A stretch of DNA of 9,489 nucleotides from an uncultured Lachnospiraceae bacterium (GTDB lineage Bacteria; Bacillota; Clostridia; Lachnospirales; Lachnospiraceae). Where the stretch lies: positions 1-9,489 of the forward strand of contig CADBQE010000040.1 in NCBI GenBank assembly GCA_902796695.1, read 5' to 3'. The notes beneath the pieces were generated by a model that did not search any database, was not told where the DNA came from, and saw only the letters and a program-made list of their open reading frames with translations. Positions 1 to 5,949 of this stretch are shown here, piece by piece; position 1 is the stretch's first letter, and the number at the start of each line of letters is the position of its first letter. A program made the position numbers and the translations under genes.

Positions 1-144
1 CTTTCCAAAAAGGGCAGACGGCTGTTTCTTATCGGCAAGGACGGCGAAGCCCCGCTTGCCGTGGAGAACCGGAACGGAAAACTGTTCATTTGTTCAGGGC
101 ACGGAACGGAGTACCGGACAGGAAGAGATAGTAATCGGTGGTAA
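1..144 (+). CDS. C-terminal fragment of an unidentified protein (5' end outside window)
   Basis: Frame 1 is open from the window edge to a TAA at 142-144 and gives 47 residues, beginning LSKKGRRLFLIGKDGEAPL. I do not recognise the family. The first 28 or so residues look like ordinary protein with normal codon use. The last part, from about base 86 on, lies over a minus-strand stretch that clearly reads as helicase sequence. The true C-terminus may therefore have been replaced by a recombination junction near 85-95. The gene could be an intact short tail or a truncated gene; the upstream part is needed to decide. Confidence 0.4.
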   Translation, partial: LSKKGRRLFLIGKDGEAPLAVENRNGKLFICSGHGTEYRTGRDSNRW

Positions 145-277
145 TCGGAAGGAAGGTTTCATTATAGGCGTTATCGGCTTCTTCGAGCTTGTATTTTTCC
201 ATATCGAAGTCAGCGTTTGCTTCTTCATCAGGATTATCAAAGAGCCTTGCGCAATTTCGAAGATATCCTGTTTCATT
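86..277 (-). pseudogene. Remnant of a superfamily 2 (DEAD/DEAH, restriction-type) helicase
   Basis: Read on the minus strand, the frame from 277 down to a TGA at 86-88 gives 63 residues that look strongly protein-like. They include the stretches LFDNPDEEANADF and AYNETFLPITTDYY, and end in YLFLSGTPFRALN. The LSGTPF element is the SF2 helicase motif III form seen in type III restriction/DEAH-type helicases, where it is normally followed by several hundred more residues. Here it stops two residues after the motif. Upstream the same frame closes at a TGA (278-280). The coding signal may continue in a neighbouring frame up to about 345 (FPIAGFYEMKQDIFEIAQ), which suggests a frameshift near 245-250. 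There is no start codon, both ends are missing, and the rest of the helicase is absent, so this is a decayed fragment. The helicase match is recalled from family motifs, not searched. Confidence 0.6.
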
Positions 278-373
278 TCATAAAAACCGGCAATGGGAAA
301 ACCGCCGCCCCCGTCCTCCCGCATCATCTCTTCAACGCTGTTCAAGCCTTCTGAATGCTTAATAATGTAAAGG

Positions 374-382
374 ATTATAGCA
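374..382 (-). promoter_or_regulatory. Possible minus-strand extended -10 element
   Basis: The minus strand reads TGCTATAAT here, a perfect TGn plus TATAAT. No good -35 lies at the usual distance; the upstream bases are a T-rich run. It would drive transcription toward the helicase remnant, away from the kinase. The element may be a relic or chance in AT-rich DNA. Confidence 0.3.
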
Positions 383-434
383 CAAAAAAAATAAAAAAGG
401 TGTTATTCGGGCCGAACTGATGTGAAAATTCATA

Positions 435-464
435 TTACAGACTGCCGCGTCCATGTGGTATAAT
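435..464 (+). promoter_or_regulatory. Likely promoter of the receptor kinase operon
   Basis: A perfect TATAAT at 459-464 is preceded by TGG, giving an extended -10 (TGnTATAAT). A weak -35-like TTACAG sits at 435-440 with an 18-bp spacer. The expected transcript start is near 471, about 40 nt before the ATG at 510. This rules out the in-frame ATG at 453, which lies inside the promoter. Confidence 0.6.
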
Positions 465-492
465 CATATAATCGAGTTTCCATTTTTCTTTG

Positions 493-500
493 GAAAGAGG
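493..500 (+). promoter_or_regulatory. Ribosome binding site that sets the kinase start
   Basis: GAAAGAGG ends nine bases before the ATG at 510. The earlier in-frame ATG at 453 has no such site and overlaps the -10 element. Confidence 0.55.
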
Positions 501-509
501 TGCGTACTC

Positions 510-3500
510 ATGGATATGACTGTCTGGAATGCGATCTGGCCTGAATGGCAGTTTAAAAACGTGATCGGACGCGGCGCTTACGGCGTGGTATACCGGGCGG
601 TCCGAATGCTGGACGGACAGGAGGAAGAGTCCGCCATCAAGGTCGTCACGCTCCCGCCGGATGAAAGGGAGATCGACCAGCTGCGGGCGGAAGGCATGAC
701 CGAAGAAGAAACGCGGAATTATTACGCCTCCATGGCCAATGAGTTCTATGAAGAGATCCAGACGATGAAGATCCTGAACGGGAACGTCTCCATCGTCAAC
801 GTCCAGGACTCCGCCATCCTTCCGTGCCACGACAGTCCCGGCTGGAACATCCTGATCCGCATGGAATGCCTCACGCCGTTTACGGGATACATTGACGGGA
901 GGGAGTTGACAGAGGCGGAGGCGATCGGTCTGGGCATCGACATCTGCCGCGCCCTGGAGGTCTGCGAGCAGCATAAGATCCTGCACCGGGACATAAAACC
1001 GGAAAACATATTTGTCGATAAGGAGGGGCATTTCAAGCTGGGGGATTTCGGCATCGCGCGCCAGCTGGAGCTGACGACGGCCGCATACACCCGGATCGGT
1101 ACGCCCTTTTATTCCGCGCCGGAGGTCGCCGACGGCAAGCGATACGACCGCCGGGCGGATATCTATTCCCTGGGTCTTGTTTTATACCGCCTGCTCAACA
1201 ACGGACGGCTTCCTTTCATGCCGGAAAAAAGGCTGCTGACGCCCGGCGACCGGCGCACCGCCCTGGAACGGCGTCTGAGCGGGGAAGCACTGCCCGCACC
1301 GGCGAATGCGTCTCCTGAGCTGGCCGCGGTGGTCTGCAAGGCCGCCAGCCCGAAACCGAAGGACCGCTATGAGGACGCAGCGTCTTTCCGGGCGGACCTG
1401 GAGCGAGTGCGTCAGGGGATCGCGGTCCCCTGGTGGCAGAAGCGCGGCGTCCGCGTTGCGGGGATCCTGCTTGCCCTGTTCCTGGCCGGAGGGGCGGCCC
1501 TGCTCTTTACCCGCGGGAGCGGCGGTCTGATCGGCCGGCTCTTCCCGGGGATCGGCGGGGCCAATTCGCCGGTGACCGCGGTATTTGCCGGTACGCCGGA
1601 TCCGTCGGAAACGGAGCCGCCGGCATCGGAAAGCGAACCGCCGGCCGGGTCTCATGACGTACCGTCCGCATCCACCGGAGTCGTCGTTCCGGTCCTCCCC
1701 GCGGACAGCACGGAAAGTCCGTCCTCTGAAACCGATCCCTCCGTCCTGACCAGCGGCGGGATGCCTGTTGCTCCGGATAAAACAAAGCAGTCCCCGGAAA
1801 CGGAAGGCGGGGCTGGAGGTTCCGCGCTGACCACGGATCCTTCGGAAGAGAGCCCGGAAGCGATCTCGGAAGCGCCTGTGGAGACCATAGAGCCGACCCT
1901 GGCGGATCCTGAGGAAACCACGGAATTTTCCACCACGGAGGCCCCCACCACCACCGCTGAACCGACAGCCACCTTGTCTCCCACCACGCAGACCACCGAG
2001 CCCCGCACTACCCGTGCGACCACCGCCACCGAGCCCCGCACCACAAAGACGCCGGCCACGACCGTTCCCAAAACCACGACGCCGACTACCGCAGCCCCCA
2101 TGACTACGGAAACGCCCACCACGGTCCCCCGGACTACGGAAGCCCCCACTACCGTCCCCCGGACTACGGAAGCGCCCACCACCGTCCCCCGGACTACGGA
2201 AGCGCCTACCACCGTCCCCCGGACCACGGAAGCGCCTACCACCGTCCCCCGGACTACGGAAGCCCCCACTACCGTCCCCAGGACCACGGAGGCACCTACC
2301 ACCGTCCCGGAGCCTACCGAACACGTCCACTCCTACGGTGACTGGGTCGTGACGCGTGAGCCCACCTGCACCGAAGGGGGAAACCGGATCCGCATGTGCC
2401 GCGAGTGCGGAGACATGCAGTCGGAAATGCTTGCCCCGCTGGGACATTCCTACGGTGATTGGGCCGTGAGCGCTCCCACCTGCCTCCAGGATGGACATCG
2501 GGAGCGCAGCTGCAGCCGCTGCGGAGACACGCAATTCGAAGATCTGGAATGCCTCGGTCACAGTCTTGCTGACGGGACCTGCACCCGCTGCGGAGCCTGC
2601 CTTTATCGTTATGAGGTCTCGGCCGACGGTACTGAGGTACATGTGGTTTCCGGCGGTGATCCTGAAGCATGGCTCAGTGATGAATATGATGTGACGATCC
2701 CCGCCTCCCATAACGGACTGCCGGTGACCGTCATCGAAGGGGATGTTTTTTATGGCCTCTACATCCGAACGCTCACGCTTCCCAGTACGATCCACACGAT
2801 CCGGGAGTGGGCTTTCGGCAGCACACATATTGGTTCTGCCACGATCCCCCCGTCCGTGACCACGGCCCGGAATGCCTTTTCCGAGGCACTTATCTTTAAT
2901 CTTTATCTCTGTGAAGGAACCGCGGGACTACTGAAAGACGCAGGGATCGAAGAAGTATATAATCTGTACCTGCCTGACAGCATGACAGAGGTGTCATTGG
3001 AGGAGTACGGGTTCGGCAGCATACGCAGCGTTTATCTCGGCGCTTCCCTCTCCAAAGTGAGCGGCCTCGGCAAATACAGACCGTCCCTGGTCTGCGTCCC
3101 CTCTTCCAACCCCTATTTTCGGACAGCAGAGACCTGCCTGATCGAAAATTCGAGCGGGACCCTGGTCTATGCTTTTGCAGTAGGAGAATATAGATTTCCT
3201 GAAGGAGCCGGGATCAAAATCATAGGTTCCAAAGCGGTCGATCTCTATTTCCCTGATGAATGTCATTCTTTTGTGGTCCCGGACGGAGTAACGGAGATCA
3301 AAAGCAGAGGGATCACCGGTGACTGGGAAAAACTCAGCCTTCCCGCCAGCTTAAAGAAATTAGGGTCCCATGCCATAGAATGGGACAGCAGATTCAACGA
3401 TCACGTTATTTTCCGGGGAACGATGGCGCAATGGAACAATGTGAAGTACGAACGCGGTTCCAAAAGGCCGTTCAATTCTTCCACAGTCACCATTGAATGT

Positions 3501-3536
3501 ACGGACGGGAGCATCGTCGTTGATTTCCGGAATTGA
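510..3536 (+). CDS. Membrane receptor-like Ser/Thr kinase with stalk, Cys-rich repeats and BspA-type LRR ectodomain
   Basis: The product is 1008 aa from ATG 510. Residues 15-300 form a Hanks-type kinase: glycine loop GRGAYGVVY (20-28), ATP-binding Lys in AIKVV (K44), catalytic loop HRDIKPEN (159-166), DFG (179-181), activation segment ending GTPFYSAPE (197-205), and DIYSLG (217-222). All the key catalytic residues are present, so it should be an active RD kinase. About 30 charged residues are inserted between the Lys strand and helix C. A single hydrophobic segment (about 314-333) follows the basic stretch QKRGVR, which places the kinase inside and the rest outside. Residues about 350-600 are a Ser/Thr/Pro/Glu stalk ending in seven 10-residue repeats (531-600). 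Residues 605-697 hold Cys-rich HSYGDW repeats. Residues about 728-1008 resemble BspA/LRR_5 repeats (IRTLTLPSTIHTI, CLIENSSGTLVYA, FRGTMAQWNN). There are no PASTA domains. It probably senses an external ligand or cell contact and phosphorylates cytoplasmic targets; ligand and substrates are unknown. It probably shares an operon with the next gene. Confidence 0.9.
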   Translation: MDMTVWNAIWPEWQFKNVIGRGAYGVVYRAVRMLDGQEEESAIKVVTLPPDEREIDQLRAEGMTEEETRNYYASMANEFYEEIQTMKILNGNVSIVNVQDSAILPCHDSPGWNILIRMECLTPFTGYIDGRELTEAEAIGLGIDICRALEVCEQHKILHRDIKPENIFVDKEGHFKLGDFGIARQLELTTAAYTRIGTPFYSAPEVADGKRYDRRADIYSLGLVLYRLLNNGRLPFMPEKRLLTPGDRRTALERRLSGEALPAPANASPELAAVVCKAASPKPKDRYEDAASFRADLERVRQGIAVPWWQKRGVRVAGILLALFLAGGAALLFTRGSGGLIGRLFPGIGGANSPVTAVFAGTPDPSETEPPASESEPPAGSHDVPSASTGVVVPVLPADSTESPSSETDPSVLTSGGMPVAPDKTKQSPETEGGAGGSALTTDPSEESPEAISEAPVETIEPTLADPEETTEFSTTEAPTTTAEPTATLSPTTQTTEPRTTRATTATEPRTTKTPATTVPKTTTPTTAAPMTTETPTTVPRTTEAPTTVPRTTEAPTTVPRTTEAPTTVPRTTEAPTTVPRTTEAPTTVPRTTEAPTTVPEPTEHVHSYGDWVVTREPTCTEGGNRIRMCRECGDMQSEMLAPLGHSYGDWAVSAPTCLQDGHRERSCSRCGDTQFEDLECLGHSLADGTCTRCGACLYRYEVSADGTEVHVVSGGDPEAWLSDEYDVTIPASHNGLPVTVIEGDVFYGLYIRTLTLPSTIHTIREWAFGSTHIGSATIPPSVTTARNAFSEALIFNLYLCEGTAGLLKDAGIEEVYNLYLPDSMTEVSLEEYGFGSIRSVYLGASLSKVSGLGKYRPSLVCVPSSNPYFRTAETCLIENSSGTLVYAFAVGEYRFPEGAGIKIIGSKAVDLYFPDECHSFVVPDGVTEIKSRGITGDWEKLSLPASLKKLGSHAIEWDSRFNDHVIFRGTMAQWNNVKYERGSKRPFNSSTVTIECTDGSIVVDFRN
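2101..2310 (+). repeat. Seven tandem 30-bp repeats coding the Thr/Pro stalk
   Basis: Seven consecutive 30-bp units (GGACTACGGAAGCSCCYACY followed by ACCGTCCCCC) lie inside the kinase gene. The first unit (2101-2130) is the most diverged. Each codes a ten-residue unit RTTEAPTTVP, at residues 531-600. Units differ mostly at silent third positions (ACT/ACC, CCC/CCT/GCG), so the peptide is kept while the DNA drifts. The degenerate Thr/Pro stretch before it (from about 1930) looks like an older version of the same expansion. A stalk of this kind is likely extended and possibly O-glycosylated (inference). Copy number may vary between strains. Confidence 0.95.
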
Positions 3537-3557
3537 CCGGCTGCTCACACGATCCGC

Positions 3558-3563
3558 AAGGAG
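3558..3563 (+). promoter_or_regulatory. Ribosome binding site choosing the second of two ATGs
   Basis: AAGGAG directly abuts the ATG at 3564, too close to serve it, but stands six bases before the in-frame ATG at 3570. The start of the downstream gene is therefore placed at 3570. Confidence 0.7.
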
Positions 3564-3569
3564 ATGATC

Positions 3570-4703
3570 ATGTCATACGACCAGAACCTGTACTTTACCG
3601 ACCGCTCCTGGGAACTGTTTTTTGAAGTCATAGAAAGAAAGGATTTCCAGAAAAACGAAGCCCGGGTCATCTATGAAGCGCTGAAGAAAAGGCTGCGGTA
3701 CGTCCCGTTCGGCGACTATCTGAAGCGTTACATTTACCGCCAGGCCGGCCTTACCGGCGCCTACGATGAGATCGGCGAGGATGTCTACCGCCAGATCCTG
3801 ATCGACAGCTTCCGGGAGGGCGGCGTGCCCGCCTCCTTTGAACCGACCACGGCCCGCATCCGGAACCTGGCCAAAAACTGGCTCTCGCAGCATTCCGTCC
3901 GCCGCAGCGTGGTGCTGCTCCTGGGCTTCGGCCTGAAGATGACGGAGGACGAAGTGAACGAGATGCTCCTCAAGGCCCTGCACGAGCAGCATCTGAACGA
4001 ATGGGATCCCAGGGAGCTGATCTGTGCGTACTGCTACCGGAATCATTGCGGTTTTTCCACGTACGAGCGCCTGATGGACGAATACCGGGCCATGCGGGAG
4101 AAAGAGCCTCAGATCCGCAGTGCGGCGGAGGCCGGGCTGATGGCCCGTCTGAAGGAGATCTCCGCGGAGGACGGCCGCCCGCAGCAGGAGGTCCTGACCG
4201 AAAAAGCGTACCGCGCGCTGTATGCGGAAGCGCAGGAACTCATCGCCGCCATGTACGACCGCACCGAAACCTTTGCCGGCCGCACCGCCGCCGATATCAC
4301 GGAGAGCGATCTGGAACACGTCTTGAGCAGCGCGATCCCCACGGACCGCTACGGCAACCTGGTCCCCGCCTCCTCTTCCCTCATTGACGGCCCCTTCGCG
4401 GAATACCGCATCAGCCGCCAGCGCCTCCACCGCCTCTTAAGCGGCAAATCTCCCGTCTCCCGCTGCGACCTGATCACCCTCTCCTTCTTCATCTGGTCCC
4501 AGAACCCCGCCGTCGCGAACGCCCCGAATCGGCGGTATACCGAGTTTCTGAAGTCTGTGAACCATATCCTGAAGGAATGCTCCTTCGGTGAGATCTATCC
4601 CGTCAACCCCTACGAGTGCTTCCTGCTGATGTGCCTCCTGACGGAGGAGCCGCTCAGCACCTATGCGGACGTGTGGGAGATGGTATATAGGAAAGAAACA
4701 TGA
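3570..4703 (+). CDS. Conserved-looking kinase-linked protein of unknown function with HTH-like segments
   Basis: The product is 377 aa from ATG 3570, which follows the kinase stop by 33 bp with no terminator between, so the two are probably co-transcribed. It has no signal peptide or membrane span and should be cytoplasmic and mostly helical. Two segments look like parts of Cro/CI-type helix-turn-helix folds. Residues 111-137 (RRSVVLLLGFGLKMTEDEVN and on) resemble the second half of an XRE domain. Residues 281-307 (ISRQRLHRLLSGKSPVSR and on) resemble a recognition-helix unit. A WDPRELICAYCYRNHCGF stretch follows the first segment. From memory, similar proteins sit beside Ser/Thr kinases in gut clostridia, but I cannot name a family. 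It could be a DNA-binding effector, an adaptor or a kinase substrate; the sequence does not decide. The Thr- and Ser-containing surface gives no clear phosphosite. Confidence 0.8.
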   Translation: MSYDQNLYFTDRSWELFFEVIERKDFQKNEARVIYEALKKRLRYVPFGDYLKRYIYRQAGLTGAYDEIGEDVYRQILIDSFREGGVPASFEPTTARIRNLAKNWLSQHSVRRSVVLLLGFGLKMTEDEVNEMLLKALHEQHLNEWDPRELICAYCYRNHCGFSTYERLMDEYRAMREKEPQIRSAAEAGLMARLKEISAEDGRPQQEVLTEKAYRALYAEAQELIAAMYDRTETFAGRTAADITESDLEHVLSSAIPTDRYGNLVPASSSLIDGPFAEYRISRQRLHRLLSGKSPVSRCDLITLSFFIWSQNPAVANAPNRRYTEFLKSVNHILKECSFGEIYPVNPYECFLLMCLLTEEPLSTYADVWEMVYRKET

Positions 4704-4939
4704 CCACCAGCTGAACTGGGGGGTTGTTCTGCGGCTATAAGCTTTTGGTACCAGCAGGCTCTTGATTCCGGCTCTGCTGCCGCACCTGCAACCGCCGGTT
4801 GCGCAATTTCCAAGCCGGATCTATGGCCTGCAACCGGCGTTTTTGCTACGATGTCAGCGTCCGGAAGGGAACAGGATGCCACCGGCGGGCAAGCCCCGCA
4901 GGCAATCAAATACCGATCCTCCGGACGGAAGGAGAAAAC
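4704..4939. other. Structured 236-bp intergenic region before the XRE regulator gene
   Basis: No convincing coding frame is present. Besides the terminator-like repeat it holds several potential hairpins. GCGGC (4731-4735) can pair with GCCGC (4779-4783), CAGCAG (4752-4757) with CTGCTG (4774-4779), and GCGGG (4885-4889) with CCCGC (4895-4899). A small stem, TCCTCC (4917-4922) with GGaAGGA (4927-4933), would cover the ribosome binding site of the next gene. The 10-bp sequence CCTGCAACCG occurs twice (4785-4794, 4827-4836). No clear promoter for the regulator is visible; the best candidate is a weak TGCTACGAT just after the T run. I do not recognise a known riboswitch class. Confidence 0.45.
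4793..4844 (+). terminator. Probable intrinsic terminator after the kinase operon
   Basis: CGCCGGTTGC (4793-4802) and GCAACCGGCG (4830-4839) form a perfect 10-bp inverted repeat with a 27-nt loop, followed at once by TTTTT (4840-4844). The loop is long for a terminator, and the left arm is also part of a smaller competing hairpin (4788-4802). It lies about 90 bp after the preceding stop and about 95 bp before the next start. Confidence 0.55.
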
Positions 4940-5929
4940 ATGATACTCGCTGATAAGATCATTGAACTCAGAAAGAAGAACGGATGGTCCCAGGAAGAAC
5001 TGGCGGACATGCTGGGCGTGAGCCGGCAGTCGGTGTCCAAGTGGGAAAGCGCGCAGTCCGTGCCGGACATGAACCGGATCCTGAAGCTGTCGGAGGTATT
5101 CGGGGTCAGTACGGATTATCTGCTGAAGGATGAGTTGGGATCGCCGGAATACGTCAGCGCGCCGGAGACCGACACGGATCTCAGGAGCGTTTCCATGGAG
5201 GAAGCGCAGGATTTTCTGGCCGTGAAGGAAAAGAACGCGCGGCAGGTCTCATTGGGCGTGATGCTCTGCATTCTCTCGCCCGTGACACTGATCCTGCTGG
5301 GTGCGCTCAAGTCGTACGGAAAGGTGAAACTGACGGAGCAGGGGGCGGTCGGGATCGGCCTGACCGTGCTGTTCCTCCTGGTGGGCGGCGCGGTCGCACT
5401 GTTCGTGCTGACGGGGCTCCGCACGCAGAAATATGAATTCATGGAAAAGGAGCCGATCGAGACGGCGTACGGCGTAAGCGGCCTGGTACGGGAGCAGATG
5501 GCGCGCTTCCAGCCGCGCTTCACCGCCTTTACAACGGTGGGGATCGTGCTCTGCGTCACCTCCGTGATCCCGCTGATGCTTTCGTTCTTCCTGTTTGAGA
5601 ACAATGATCTGGCAAAAGCGGTCTCGATCTGCTTCATTCTGATCGCCGTGGCCGCGGGCGTTTACCTGATCCTGCGGGCCGGGATCGTGCAGGGCAGCTA
5701 CCGGATGCTGCTGGAGGAGGGAGACTACACCCGCAGCGAAAAACAGGCACAAAAAAAGACCGGCTGGATCTCCGGAACCTACTGGATGGCGGTCACGGCC
5801 GGCTTTCTGACTTACAGTTTCATAACGGGAAGATGGGATAAGAGCTGGATCATATGGGCGGTGGCAGGCGTAGTTTACGCCCTGATCATCGGGATCGTAA
5901 AAGGGGTGAGCAGCCGGGAAAAAAGGTGA
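4940..5929 (+). CDS. XRE-family HTH regulator with a polytopic membrane domain
   Basis: The product is 329 aa from ATG 4940, which has GGAAGGAG (4927-4934) five bases upstream. The open frame extends further 5' to 4799 but has no ribosome binding site there and runs through the hairpins. Residues 1-65 form a typical Cro/CI HTH (SQEELADMLGVSRQSVSKWE at 17-36, then FGVSTDYLLK). A linker to about 100 follows, then about six hydrophobic segments: roughly 104-123, 134-159, 195-217, 225-246, 281-297 and 302-320. It is probably a membrane-anchored DNA-binding regulator that responds to an envelope or membrane signal. This domain combination is common in Bacillota; targets are unknown. The convergent neighbour also encodes a small membrane protein, but convergent orientation gives no strong sign that they are linked. 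The stop codon lies inside the terminator stem. Confidence 0.85.
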   Translation: MILADKIIELRKKNGWSQEELADMLGVSRQSVSKWESAQSVPDMNRILKLSEVFGVSTDYLLKDELGSPEYVSAPETDTDLRSVSMEEAQDFLAVKEKNARQVSLGVMLCILSPVTLILLGALKSYGKVKLTEQGAVGIGLTVLFLLVGGAVALFVLTGLRTQKYEFMEKEPIETAYGVSGLVREQMARFQPRFTAFTTVGIVLCVTSVIPLMLSFFLFENNDLAKAVSICFILIAVAAGVYLILRAGIVQGSYRMLLEEGDYTRSEKQAQKKTGWISGTYWMAVTAGFLTYSFITGRWDKSWIIWAVAGVVYALIIGIVKGVSSREKR

Positions 5930-5949
5930 GGCAAAGCCTCACCCTTTTT
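5919..5949. terminator. Bidirectional intrinsic terminator shared by convergent genes
   Basis: GGTGAGGC (5925-5932), loop AAA, GCCTCACC (5936-5943) form a perfect 8-bp stem. On the plus strand it is followed by CTTTTT (5944-5949). On the minus strand the six A's at 5919-5924 give a UUUUUU tail, so it should stop transcription from both sides. The TGA of the XRE gene (5927-5929) lies in one arm and the TGA of the minus-strand gene (5939-5941) in the other. Confidence 0.9.

Noticed and set aside
453..509. Kinase start at ATG 453
   Set aside because: This ATG lies before and within the extended -10 promoter and has no ribosome binding site, while ATG 510 has one.
1652..2302. A minus-strand frame coding a VVGASVVRGT repeat protein
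   Set aside because: It is the reverse reading of the Thr/Pro repeat array and has no ribosome binding site.
2101..2310. CRISPR-like array of 30-bp repeats
   Set aside because: The units are directly adjacent with no spacers, stay in frame, and encode a Thr/Pro stalk.
1182..2828. A 548-codon open frame on the minus strand inside the kinase gene
   Set aside because: It is the mirror of a GC-rich gene with few TA-containing stops. Its translation is low-complexity Arg/Gly, while the plus frame has complete kinase motifs.
4661..4909. Minus-strand 82-codon frame in the intergenic region
   Set aside because: It crosses the hairpins and terminator-like repeat, overlaps the end of the partner gene, and has no recognisable domain or good ribosome binding site.
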